Assembly (NCBI GenBank): GCA_964036315.1
Contig: OZ038496.1
Span: forward strand, 19,138,685 to 19,202,684
Source of the DNA: Acanthosepion esculentum
Taxonomy: Eukaryota > Mollusca > Cephalopoda > Sepiida > Sepiidae
Length of the DNA: 64,000 nt
Direction of reading: 5' to 3'
Shown here: positions 10,395 to 20,899 of the stretch, in pieces
Position numbering within the stretch: position 1 is the first letter of the stretch
Layout: the number at the start of each line of letters is the position of its first letter
Program-made: the position numbers and the translations under genes
The notes under the pieces: model-generated
Databases searched by the model: none
Seen by the model: the letters and a program-made list of their open reading frames with translations, nothing else
What the model was told of the DNA's origin: nothing

Positions 10395-12000
10395 TTGATA
10401 GAAGAAAATAGTCCAGCCCATACTACCAACATGCAACAAATCAGCCTTTTATATATACTACTTAGAAATATCATTTACAGCATAAGCAGTAATATTTAAT
10501 TTGCATAATAATTTTTAAAAGCATATTTTAATAAATATTTCTTCTGTATTATTTATTTTTAATTCAAAATTTTTAAATTGCCAAATATAAGCAATGTTTC
10601 TGCCAATAAAGCTTTTTCCCTTGTGTTTGTATAGAAAGAATTTATATCTGCCTGGTTAAAATTCATTCATAAGTTAGCAAAAACTATCAGTGTTTATATT
10701 TGAGAAAAATGTAAAATAAATGTAATCCTGGCTTCTAGAAATAAGTTATTACAGAATTCTATAATTTTACACTTGGTAATATTAGTTATGATCTTATTTT
10801 CTGGAGTGTTCATAATAACCATCATTTTCATCTGCCATTTCACTTTACAACTAATTATCTATTAAAAAAGGCAAAGAGAATCTATGTTACACTGGTGATA
10901 AAGTGACTGAAGCTGAGATGCCAGGTCATGACTGATAATGTTGCTGATTTTATTTTGGATTTTGTCAAGAATCTCTAGATATATAGCAAAGGCATCAGAT
11001 CAGATGTAGCAGCGATATTTGAAGTACAGGTGAATGTTAGACTAATAAATGTGCAAGGTATTCAACAGTAAACAATATCTAAAAAATGCCAGAGAGTATA
11101 ACAAATGAAATGTTGAGATTAAAAAAACTGACATGAGGACACTGGACAGAGTAGATAAGAGTGTAGTCTAACATCTCTTATAAATTTGCATAAAGCTGAA
11201 TTTTTACTATGTATTCCCCACCTTCATCAGTAGAACAAAACAGGTCATGTCACTAACATGCAATCATTTTATCAGCCTTTTATATATTTATTACTAACAA
11301 ATGGTGTTTATGACTTAAGCTGTATTATTTAATTTGCATAACAATTTTAAAAGTATATTTTAATAAATATTTAATCTGTATTTTTTATTTTTTATTCAAA
11401 TTATTAAGATTGCCAGTTATAAACAGTGTTAAAATCAATAAGGTTTTTTCTTAATTCATCAGGTTTATTTTGAAAAACTTTTTATATCTGCCTTGTCAAA
11501 ACTGAATTTTAAGTCAAACAAACTATCAGTGCATTTACCATATTTCACTATTTATAAGACCCCGCAATGCATTAGACGGCCCCCAACTCCCCAAAAAATT
11601 AAGAAGGAAGAAACCAGAAAATAATTGTTTCCTTGTACTTAATGGCCATCTCTACTATCCCCTATTTTACTCACTGAATAGTATATTTCAGCATGAAAAA
11701 TTGACTTATCATGACAACAGACTGAGAAGAAGTCCCAAATTTAGGGTAACTATTTAGAATGTAATAAGTAGAAAATAAGTTAACTCCTGTCACCGACATT
11801 TATAGGACACAGTTTTTTTGAGATATTTTATAGAAAAAAAATGAATCTTATCAGCAGCAAAATACAGTACATTTAAATAAAATGTAAAATCTCTAATTTC
11901 AGGCCCAGCTGTGTTAGTTATGATCTTATTTTCTGTAGTGTTTGTAGTAACCATTGTTGTCATCTGACATTTTATATTGATTTTTACAAAATTATTTAAG
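10395..12000. repeat. Direct duplication of about 450 bp, second copy interrupted
   Basis: 10395-10865 (ACATGCAACAAATCAGCCTT-like start, GTTATGATCTTATTTTCTG-like end) recurs at 11235-11545 and resumes at about 11890-12000. The second copy carries about 340 bp of unrelated DNA (11546-11890). A LINE B fragment lies between the copies. Confidence 0.65.
10900..11170 (-). pseudogene. LINE family B fragment
   Basis: Minus strand includes LDKIQNK-like sequence and the SHDLASQLQSL-like remnant of family B, with AAGAATCTCTAGATATAT (plus) as in the copies at 6060 and 23210. Heavily decayed. Confidence 0.5.
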
Positions 12001-12800
12001 TAAATCAAAATAGTCTGTTTAATTAGATTTTCTAAAATATTACCAAATTATTCAAACAAATGAAAAAAATAGTAGATTTACTGAATTATTATTATTATCA
12101 TTAGTAAAACAAACATTAGAAAATTATGCAAATGTTTCTCCCATGGTCAGCACTATGTCTAAATGCCTAGATTAGAAAATTCACGTAGACTTAGCAGAAG
12201 GGTAAAAAGAACTTTAGAAAAGAAATGTTTTACTAGAAATGTTTTTTACTGAAAGCTTAGAGCAGTGGTTCCCAAATAGTGTGGGGTAGCTCATGGATGA
12301 GGCAGAAGAGGATAGCAGGTGAGGTGGAATGACTGAAAAACAATCAAAGCTTTAGAAACAGTTTCAAAAACTTCATATGCCAAAATAAATATGACTTTAA
12401 AATTTTAAATATTATTATGAATTACTTGTAAATGCATGCATGAGTTCCAGTATAAATAGTTATAAATAATTATTGATGGATTTTCATCATTGTTTTTTGC
12501 ATTATATCAAGTACTAAGAATATAGTAATTAGGGTCTGCAAATTGGAGGAGAGAGTTAGCAATAATAATGTTCTGATTTCAAATCCACAGTTACCTCCAT
12601 TTAACCCTGTCTCAGTTTTTTTTATTTTAAATGTACTTTTAACCCATGAAATTTGGTAAGGTGTGAACAAATTTTAATTTAAAAAATGTGGACCAGAGAA
12701 AAAAATGTTGGGAATCACCAGCTTAGAGTTAAAAAGAACTTCTAATATAATTTACTTTTCTCTTTGCATAGGACGTGTATTTGGCTAGTTAAAACTAATT
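12001..12800. other. Unassigned spacer
   Basis: AT-rich; nothing recognised. Confidence 0.35.
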
Positions 12801-12859
12801 CACTCACCAATATAAACTTTGGCTGCTAAAAAGCAGTTGTAGATAAGGGTTTCTGCCAT

Positions 12860-13330
12860 AAGGCAGTATCTGTTACATATCATTTGGCCATGTATGGGAA
12901 GTAAATTAATATTGCACGTTGTTCTCACCAAGCAAAAGCAGTCATCTATGCAAGTTGGGCATTTAGGAAGACAGCCATTTTAAATTGGAAACATTGTATA
13001 TAGCATGAAGGCAATTGCCAAAATATATTTCTGTGTATAAGGCAATCTCCACTTTAATATGCATGGAAGAAATGATCTGTTTTCTGTTGGTGTAAAGCGT
13101 CATGTTATCATTAAGAGAATTTAAAAGGCAGTCCAAAACCTGGACTTAGCTGTCCTTGGCCATTTATGAGAGGAAACAGATGAGAGTTACTGCCAAAGAA
13201 AAGTATCTTCCAGCTATATATGTGAAGTAAATTAACATTGTGAGCAGGTCTTGTTATGCAAAAGCAATCATATATGTAAGTTGTCTATTTATGAAAGCAG
13301 CCATTTTAGTGGGAAAATGCACATGCTGAT
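12860..13330. repeat. Diverged tandem duplication
   Basis: 12890-13000 and 13165-13320 share AGTAAATTAA-ATT, GCAAAAGCA-TCAT-TATG-AAGTTG and AAAGCAGCCATTTTA-like blocks in order, separated by about 280 bp. Confidence 0.5.
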
Positions 13331-13531
13331 TATTTTATTGAATGATCAAAACTTTTGATCAAAACAGAAAATTTCTTGTGTAGTACATAAAATAGATGCT
13401 TGTCTTGTATTCTTCTTTATATGCCATGTCCCTTCAGGACATAGGTGATCATGACTCTCCACAACTTCATGTCCCTTGTAGTTCTTTGTCTTTCTGTTAT
13501 ATCTCCTAAGCCCTGTTCCACAATCCATTTA

Positions 13532-14321
13532 TTGTCCTGGGTATGATGCTAGACTACATCTGCGTCCTGGGTAAGACAATAAACTACGTCCAACAGCAAA
13601 AATTTAGTTTATATTTAATTTTAATAAAGTGCTTATTGCATGTTTCATCTGTTTTTACATATTTAAAATGTCTTCCTTTCTCACATTTCTCATTACTTGG
13701 CCCTATGGGCCGCATAACTTGAGTCTTAGGGGCATACAATCAAGGAGTTGGCCCTGTGGATCACCAAGCATCAACAAACCTCTGCATTTTACTGGTTTCA
13801 CAGCAGAATCAGACCTAAAATTCTGTCCTGGGTATGATGTTAAACTACATCTGTGTCCTGGGTATGATGATAAACTACATCCAACAGCAAGGCCTCTGAT
13901 CAGGAGGTTTTGGGGAGCATGGAACCACCTCTTAATTGCTGGTGTTCCCAGGCTCACTCTGGCCTGGGGTGGTAGCACCTGTTAGGGTCCCAGCTATGGG
14001 AAAATAGTTAACACCGAAACTGAGGTAAAAAGTATTAAAAGCATAAAAAATGGTTTTAATACCGGAGATACTTTGTAAAAGAATTGTTACCAGCAATATA
14101 TTTTTGAAAAAAAAATTCTAGCAATACGTTTTTGAAAAAAAATATTACCAGCAATACATGTTTTAAAATAATATTACCAGCTATACATTTTTGATGAAAA
14201 AAATATTACCAGAAATAGATTTTTGACAAAACAAAATATTACCAGGAAAAAAAAGTTGTTGGCATTAAATAACCCAATGAGGTTGATATGCCGAAAACAC
14301 AACGAACCAAACCAAACCGCC
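13532..14321 (+). mobile_element. SINE-like retroelement (family S1), nested in LINE A
   Basis: Bordered by the direct repeat ATCCATTTA (13523-13531 and 14322-14330), which continuous family A sequence contains once: a target-site duplication. It starts with two degenerate 30-bp units GTCCTGGGTA-GA-G-TAAACTAC, includes GGAACCACCTCTTAATTGCT and GTAGCACCTGTTAGGGTCCC, a body of repeated ATTACCAGCAATAC-like units, and ends GGTTGATATGCC plus an A/C-rich tail. Same family at 21220-21643 and 34178-34795. No ORF, so probably mobilised in trans. Confidence 0.8.
13599..13823 (-). mobile_element. Repeat S2 inserted in the S1 element
   Basis: On the minus strand this matches 56006-56256: both start TGCAGAGGTTTG-TGATGC, then GTATGCCCCTAAGACT, ATGTAAAAAC-GATGAAACATG and AATAA-CACTTTATT (a poly(A)-signal-like site). 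The S1 5' sequence of about 66 bp stands on both sides of this insert. Confidence 0.65.
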
Positions 14322-15039
14322 ATCCATTTACTCAAGTTCATCATGTGGGCTATGCATTGTTTTCCTCTGTTTCTTCTACTGTCTATCTGCCCCATGAGTA
14401 TCAGATTTTCCAAGCACTCTTTCCTCATTATATGCACTAGAAACCTTAACTGTCACTTCTTGATGTGAAGTTTTATTTTTTCTTTCTTTCCATTTTCTCC
14501 AAATCTTTGTCGTTGATCACATGTTCGGTCCATTGTATCCTCAGCATTCTTCTGGAGAACCACATTTCTGTTGCTTCAAGTCTCCTCTTCATCTTTGAGG
14601 AGAGCATCTACCACTTACTGCCATACAGGAGGACTGATATCACATAGCATTTTAGTACTCGTTTCCTTGTTTCTAGTGAAATTTGACTATTTCTTCTAAT
14701 ATGCCTTTGGATCTCAGTGTTGCCCTTTCTGTCCTCTGTTAAAACACTTCCCAGATATTTAAATTTCCACACTTGTTAGATTTTGGTACTTCCGATTTGA
14801 AATTCATACTTCGGGCTCGTCCTTTTGTTAATAACCTTGCATTCTATCTTCTTGCTCTTGATGCATAATCCTTTCTTCTCGTTTTCCTTCATTACCTTCT
14901 CGAGGAGTTTTTGTAGATTTTTTCTGTGTCTGCTAAAAAAGGAAATGTTCTCTGCTTTTTTTTAGAATAAAATACTTCTTCTGTTCAAAGATAAGCATAA
15001 ACTAAATAATGATCAAATGAACATAAAACTAATTAACTT

Positions 15040-15370
15040 GTTTCACATCTTTGAATGAATTTGTTACAAAAACAAAATAAATGTTTATCACATACATGGA
15101 TTAAACACAAATTAATTTATTTGAAGATGAATTTATTTTAAAGTCCAGCTGTGTATCAATGCTAAGCATTTACCATAATGTGCTTAAATTCGGATAAAAA
15201 CAGATTTCAATGTAACTTCCATATGTGGCCACAAAATGTAATATCAAATTCCAAACAGTTAGGTTCCACAGAATTTCATACAAAATAAGCAGATAAAATA
15301 TATTTATTTTAGAAACTATAATTCTTGTCCTGATAATCATTTATTTTTCATTTTCAGTGCTTTTTGTTCT
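15040..15370. repeat. Uninterrupted copy of the 5-kb repeat
   Basis: Empty-site counterpart of 4990-5690; see that entry. Confidence 0.55.
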
Positions 15371-15384
15371 AAAACATTTCCAAT

Positions 15385-15470
15385 GTATATTTAGGTGGTG
15401 TAATGGATAATGGCTCAAAATGAGAAACCAAAGGGGCACATTTGAATTCCAGTCTGGTTTGTTACATTCA
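15385..15470 (+). mobile_element. SINE S3, 5' half (split by the LTR element)
   Basis: tRNA-like start with GTAATGGATA-like box A region and a TTTGAATTCCAG box-B-like sequence, ending in ATTCA. It continues after the LTR element at 19869-19990. Full copies: 52313-52735 (+) and 54781-55172 (-). Confidence 0.65.
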
Positions 15471-15695
15471 TATTATAAAACTACTATTCTATGACTATTG
15501 TTATAACACATTCTTAGTTATATAACATACTTTCGTATCGGTTTCACTATACATAATGCTTCATCTACTTGCCGTGACACCTTCATTAGTTAGTCTGACT
15601 CCAAATGGCTACCAGTCTTACCTCTGACCTGGAGCTTTTTATAGTAATGGACTAGTTCATATAGTCACTGGGAGTGTACTATTTACTCCACAACA
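15471..15695 (-). repeat. 3' LTR
   Basis: 225 bp, beginning TGTTGTGGAGTAAA on the minus strand immediately after the polypurine tract. It keeps about 45 bp (near 15608-15655) that the other LTR lacks. Confidence 0.88.
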
Positions 15696-15710
15696 TCCTC
15701 CACTTTTGAG
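15696..15710 (-). promoter_or_regulatory. Polypurine tract
   Basis: Minus strand TCAAAAGTGGAGGA directly before the TG of the 3' LTR; expected site of plus-strand priming. Confidence 0.75.
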
Positions 15711-16170
15711 ATTAATACTTTTATAAATATTTTATTTTTTATTGGTATTAATATCTCCCCATCCACTTTCTGGAGAGTTTGCCAACACACTTGACTTTGT
15801 AGCATTTCTATCATAGATCCACTTCCAGTTATTCAGTACACTTTCTTTTTCTGGAACTTCTCCTTGTAGGTTCCATGACTTGTTGTGGTGCTGGCACATT
15901 GAGAACATCATATAGCATTTTTATTGGTTCTTCCAATATTACATGTCTTTTATTACTGAATCTTTTTTCAGCTGATTATGGTACCTTTTATGTTTGAATA
16001 TTTTCCCTTTCATCATGTAAATCAATTTCCTGATTCTTGCTGATATTATGCCATCTTCCTATGTTTCTTTGTCATTCTTATATGCTCTAAAGAACACTTT
16101 ATTACCGATCTTGAAACTTTTGGTGTCACTTTTGTTAACTGTTCATGTTTTTTGACTTGGTAACAACTTG

Positions 16171-16700
16171 TTAGACACCAATTTTACTCTTCTGGCAAAC
16201 ATTAATTCTACCGGTGACATACCTGATGCGGTTGGGTGTTAACCAGTAAACTCTCAGAAAATTTTGAAGTGCTTCCTCATTTAATTTCTCAAGACTTGCT
16301 TTCTTCAATGCTCTTTTGAACGTACCCACAAACCGTTCCACTTGTCCATTCGACCTTGTATGATATGGCAGGGTTGTAATATACTCAATGGGGAACATCT
16401 TACAAAAGTCTGAGAAATTCTTGACCGATGGATTGCATTCCGTTATCAGATACGACGGTATCTGGTATGCCATATCTCGCAAACAGTTCATGCAAGAAAT
16501 TCACTCTCACTGAGAATGCTGTATTTTTGCACTTATAAATTTCCAGCCATTTTGTGAAACTATCAACTACCACTAGATAATATACTCTCTCCATAGAACC
16601 TGTAAAATCTATATGCAGTTTTGACTATGCCGTGTCTGTCTTTAGCCAACGTCCTATCTATGTGATAGGTAGTTTTGCTAGAGAACAATCTCTACATGCT
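16171..16700 (-). pseudogene. Integrase domain remnant
   Basis: Minus strand, N to C: a CRDC remnant of the zinc-binding HHCC domain (near 16690), HIDFTGSMERVYYLVVVDSF (first catalytic Asp and the D-x-F-T-K-W block), then VVSDNGMQ (second Asp), then after a frameshift in the 16400-16490 overlap YHTRSNGQVERFVGTFKRAL, where the E of QVERF is the third catalytic acidic residue. All three DDE residues are still present, but in two frames. Typical rve-type retrotransposon integrase. Confidence 0.88.
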
Positions 16701-17179
16701 TTCACTATTCTTCCAATATCGTGGTCCATTCTGGTTTAATATACAAAACTTATCATAGATTTCAATCTAGAAATACCAGAATATCTGCAGTGAAAATGCT
16801 TTAATATTCGTTTCTGAAACACAATCAGTATTTACAACTCTTTGGCCATACATTGCTACACCATTACATATTGATTACACATTTGAGTCTGGATTTCATT
16901 CTTTGTTATTTTCTTTCAATTACTTTTTTTATTTTCACAGGAAAGACAAATTTCTTTCCATTTTTCTTTTATTCCACTGGTAACTCTCATATTACATTGC
17001 ACAAAATGTTTTTTATTTCCATTTTGCTTTGTAATGCTGCAATGACAGTGTCCTCTCGTGGTCTACATTTTTAGCTATTAATCTTGATAATCCATCCCCA
17101 TGTTCTAATTTTTTAGATGGTACTCCATCGTAAAATCATAGTTTAACAGGATGGTACCCCAGTGTTGTTGTCTATTAGC

Positions 17180-17660
17180 TGTATGAGTAGGTATACCTTT
17201 CTTTGAATCATATATTATTAATTAAGTTCTCTGGTCTGTTTGCAATGTGTAATTTCTTCCATGAATAAATTTATGAAATTTCTTCACTGCTAGTACAATT
17301 GTTAGAGCTTCGTTTTCTTTCTGGCCGTAATTTTTCTCTGCCGATAGAAGCAATCATGAAGCATGAGTGAAGGCTTTCATTTTACTGCCATCATATTTGT
17401 GTAAAAATCACTGCTCCAGTACATACTGTATTCACTAGCATCTGATGCCACTACAATTTCTGCTTTTCGGTTATAGTGTGCAAATGATAAATCTGATGTA
17501 AGTATGTTTTTATTTCATCAAACAACTTTTGACATAATTCCAATTCCACTTTACTCCTTTTTTAAGTAAATTGTTAAGTGTTATTATTGTTAATAATGCA
17601 TATAATGTACATAAATTTGATAGTAATTAGCCAGTCCTAAAAATGCTTGTAACTTAATTT
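17180..17660 (-). pseudogene. RNase H region of the LTR element
   Basis: Placed by position between RT and integrase. Remnants on the minus strand (ENEALTIVLAVKKFHKF-like near 17265-17320) fit the RNase H helix region. No intact ORF. Confidence 0.5.
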
Positions 17661-17839
17661 GTTGGTGCAGGTAGATTTTTGATTGCAGTTGCACTCATTG
17701 GATCTGGTTGCCTACCATTTTTATTGATAATTTGACCAAGGTATTCAATTTTCTGCATAAACAAGTCATATTTTTCTCCACTAAGATTGAATCTTATTCT
17801 CTTAATTTTCCCAAAATTGTTTTCTCATGCTCAACACGT

Positions 17840-18265
17840 TCTTTCAACACACTTTTGATCAAAATATCATCCAGATATGCCACAGCAAAGTTGCAATGGT
17901 ATTCATGGCTTGTTGAAAAATAACTGGTGCCACCTTTATACTAAAATGAAGTTGGTTAAAGTTATATAAACCTCTAGGTTTATTTATGGTCATTAATTCG
18001 GGACATTCATTTTCAATCTGAATGTGTAATATGCTTCAGAGAGATCCAGCTTTGAAAATATTCTTTTAGTGTTCAACTTCGAAAGAATTTCCTCTGGACT
18101 TAGTAATGGGTAGTTATGTGTTTCTAAACAACTGTTTAATCCAGTCAAGAAATCTGCACAAACCTGAATTCTTTTATTTCTTTTCTTTACATACACTGCT
18201 GGTGCAGGACATTTCAAAGGGTTCATTTGTTCTATTATACCAATTTTTTTGTGTCTATCCAACAC
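17840..18265 (-). pseudogene. Reverse transcriptase remnant
   Basis: The ORF 18265-17993 reads GIIEQMNPLKCPAPAVYVKK, RIQVCADFLTGLN, NYPLLSPEEILSKL and IFSKLDLSEAYYTFRL: RT motifs 1-3, including the first catalytic Asp in KLDLSEAY. After frameshifts the sequence continues GLYNFNQLHFSIKVAPVIFQ and then FAVAYLDDILIKS, where YLDD (17866-17877) is the catalytic pair. Canonical Ty3/gypsy RT, broken. Confidence 0.9.
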
Positions 18266-18639
18266 TTCATTAAATTGTTCTACTGCTACAAATGGTATGC
18301 TCTGTTTCAGGTTAAATACTGGTGTTCAACCATTTTTAGTTGAAAATCTGCCTTGAATTTTGAACACCAGTCCAGTTCATTTGACAGAACATCTGAAAAA
18401 CATATTTTAATTCTTCCATAAATTTTTGGTCTGACTTTTTTAATTGGTTGCTTGTCCACTTACGTTTTTACAAGTCTGTTCCAAATAAATTCATAGTATT
18501 TTTTTAATACCTATGCTTCAGTTTTTACATGCTTATTACAGAAGACATTGCAAATTACTTCTAAAAAAAAATTATTATTAGAAACTGAAATTCAGATTTT
18601 AATAAATGCTTTCCAGTTTCCTTCAGTATGGTTTCACTG

Positions 18640-18690
18640 ATTATTGAAATATCACTACTAGTGTCCAGTAGCATTTTCACATTCACATTA
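18640..18690 (-). pseudogene. Aspartic protease active-site remnant
   Basis: Minus strand VKMLLDTSSDISIISE. The active-site triad, normally DTG or DSG, is DTS at 18657-18665, and the following residues fit the retroviral-type protease flap start. The Gly-to-Ser change would be expected to impair activity. Confidence 0.75.
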
Positions 18691-18783
18691 TTTATTTTCA
18701 CATTTACAAATTTTATTTTGTTTACTGTGACTATTTCATCTGTTGCAATGCTCTGTACTAATTTCTTGAGAATTTTTGCTTGC

Positions 18784-19600
18784 TTAGTTTTGCAGTGTGA
18801 CTTTATATGTCCATTTTTACCACACTTGTAACATTCTGTATTTTTAAATGGACAGTTTTTTCTAACATGTAATTTACTATATCAGAATAAGAATTTATTC
18901 TCCTTTTTGTACATTTGTCCTTTGCTTGTATCCATGCACATTCTTTTTCCTGAATTTCTTCAGCATCGTGTTTCAGATTTAGCATTGTCTCACAATCATC
19001 CACTATTTCTTGCAGTGTAATACTGTTTTGTTCAATTTTTGTTAAAATTCTATCTCATATTTAAGAATCATTTGTAGCACTTAAATCTTGTACAAAAATT
19101 AATCCTTTGAACATATCTGGAGTCATTTTGTTTATTCTAAACCTTTTATATTCTTTATTGATGATAGCAGCATATATGAAAATGTCTTCTTCCTCTTTTT
19201 TGGTTAAATCCAAACACTTCCAATGAGCATTAAACAGTGAGCTCTTGTCACTAAAGATTTTCTTCAGAATGTGTACAGTGTCTTCAAACCTTATTTCAAC
19301 TGGTTTTCTTGGTAAAATATAGTTGCAGTGTTCTTCATGCTCTATCAGAGCATGAAAAACAACAATCTCTTTTTTTGCCTCATATTCCCAGCCACTGCAT
19401 ATTTATTCATATCTATGAAAATACGCAGAAAAAGTCAGTCCTTCAATAGGATTGTATATAAATTCTGATATGGTGTTTTGGACAGTGTCTGGCATAAGAG
19501 ACATTGAAGAATTTATTGTTTTCTTCAGAATTATATCCAACAACTCCTGTTTTTATTTTTGTAGTTCTAGCAACTGCTGATTTTCTATGTGTTTCCAAAA
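18784..19600 (-). pseudogene. gag-like region with CCHC zinc knuckle
   Basis: A complete nucleocapsid knuckle CYKCGKNGHIKSHC (C-x2-C-x4-H-x4-C) is encoded at 18792-18833. Upstream, the minus ORFs 19003-18803 and 19688-19443 are parts of the gag-like region and the leader; both are frameshifted and show no further known domain. Confidence 0.8.
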
Positions 19601-19668
19601 TCCTCATTGCAACAGTTATAAGACGTAAGTGTTCCAAATCCTCAACACAATGGTTATAAATTCTGAGT

Positions 19669-19687
19669 TTCGAATCCTTCATCACCA
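19669..19687 (-). promoter_or_regulatory. tRNA primer-binding site
   Basis: On the plus strand TTCGAATCCTTCATCACCA is exactly the shape of a tRNA 3' end (T loop, acceptor strand, CCA). On the minus strand it begins TGG directly after the 5' LTR, as a PBS should. I cannot name the tRNA without a tRNA set. Confidence 0.85.
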
Positions 19688-19868
19688 TTATTATAACACC
19701 ACTATTTTATGGCTGCTGTTATAACACACTCTTACTTATATAACAGACTTTGTATAAGTGTTCTCTATATGTAATGCATCGGCTACTTGATATGACACCT
19801 GTATTAGCGAGTCTGAAGTTGGACTAGTTCATATAATCAACCAGGGTTGTACTGTTTACTCCACAACA
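19688..19868 (-). repeat. 5' LTR
   Basis: 181 bp, co-linear with 15471-15695 apart from one deletion. Outer end TGTTGTGGAGTAAACAG on the minus strand. Confidence 0.88.
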
Positions 19869-19990
19869 ATTCACATGTGCAAATATCCTTAGGAAAGGTA
19901 TCAGTTCATCTTCTCCTTCCAGCTATGGGTTAAATAGTAGGAAATCTGGAAAAATCATTGTTATTCTCAAAAAAGCATTAATGCAATATT
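19869..19990 (+). mobile_element. SINE S3, 3' half
   Basis: Continues the SINE begun at 15385-15470: ATTCA, then AGGAAAGGTATCAGTTCATC-like body and AGCTATGGGTTAAATAG. A related body fragment follows at 20105-20215. Confidence 0.65.
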
Positions 19991-20215
19991 CACTCACCAA
20001 AAACAAATTGTTCTTACAATCCAAAATGTTTCAGCTTTAAATAACACTTCCTTTCCTTTCTTATCTCCCTTGTTTCTTTTTTCTTTAACTCTTTAAATTT
20101 CTATCTTTACTCTTGGGAAAGGTATGAATCCATCTCCTCCCTCCAGCATTGGGTGAATAAATAGGAAATGTATCTGGAAAAATCATTGTTATTCTCAAGA
20201 AATTGGTAATGCAAT

Positions 20216-20760
20216 ATTCACTTACAAGCAAAATTAAGAATTATTACAGTATTATTACAATTATTATTACAATTATTACAATACAAAAATATATTTTGAC
20301 TTTAAATAACCTACAATGGGTTGATAAATCATTAAAAACAAATTAAATCCTCCGGTGGATACCACATTCTATGAATAGTCCTATCTGTTTCTAAGATGAA
20401 TCACTATACACAATAAGTTAGACATATTGGTATTAAGGCGTGTCTATTTTGTTCAGTGTTTGTTTGTCATTAATGACCTCATTTTTTTTGTATAGGCACA
20501 CAATTCTGTCGATGAGGGGAACATTATACTTGTTTTCTTTGCTCACACTTAGTGCATAGCTTCAAAATTACAAATGGATAGCAGTTATAACCACAGTGTA
20601 CACTTATGATTTTTAGGGTTCTAAAAGGCTTAAGGTATCTTTAGAAGGCTATCAGTTCTGATTTGAATGGTCATGATATGCTGTCATAAACTCAGAGAAC
20701 AACAGTGGTACCTAGTGTCTGACTATATTTAGAGTAGAAGTAGACAGTTCAGTTTCATAG
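20216..20760. other. Unassigned spacer
   Basis: Includes an ATTATTACAATTATT-type simple stretch near 20245; otherwise nothing recognised. Confidence 0.35.
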
Positions 20761-20899
20761 ATGAACTTTGCATATAACAAAGTGTGATCTGTTGTCTTCT
20801 TTATGGGTCGTTAGACATTTAACTCTGTTTGTCAACTACTCAACTTCTTACCTCAAGTTCTACTTACTCCACACAAATGGGTTACCACTCATCTCATCA

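Larger units (their letters stand above)
13410..14935 (-). pseudogene. LINE family A copy split by a nested insertion
   Basis: The minus strand reads from 14935 down to 14331 as the RT segment after the palm (QKLLEKVMKENEKKGLCI, LTEDRKGN, LYGSKWWMLSS, then a HIMRKECLENLILMGQI-type core), breaks at 14330, and resumes at 13531-13410 with the 3' end (family A DCGTGLRRYNRKTKNYKGHE). The gap is filled by the element at 13532-14321, bordered by ATCCATTTA. Multiple frameshifts. Confidence 0.75.
15471..19868 (-). mobile_element. Ty3/gypsy-like LTR retrotransposon, degenerate but structurally complete
   Basis: About 4.4 kb on the minus strand: 5' LTR (19688-19868), PBS (19669-19687), gag-like region with a CCHC knuckle (18792-18833), protease (18657-18680), RT (17866-18265), RNase H region (about 17200-17650), integrase (16171-16700), PPT (15696-15710), 3' LTR (15471-15695). 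The order PR-RT-RH-IN is that of Ty3/gypsy (Metaviridae-type) elements. A 5-bp target duplication ATTCA lies at 15466-15470 and 19869-19873. Coding parts carry many stops and shifts, and no envelope-like ORF is seen. The two LTRs differ clearly (roughly one base in five to six by eye, plus a deletion of about 45 bp in the 5' LTR), so the insertion is old. Confidence 0.9.

Noticed and set aside
13629..13985. 118-codon ORF as a gene
   Set aside because: Spans the S2/S1 element junction and is opposed by an equally long antisense ORF; it is repeat sequence.
15471..19868. Endogenous retrovirus
   Set aside because: No envelope-like ORF between integrase and the 3' LTR; structure fits a Ty3/gypsy retrotransposon.
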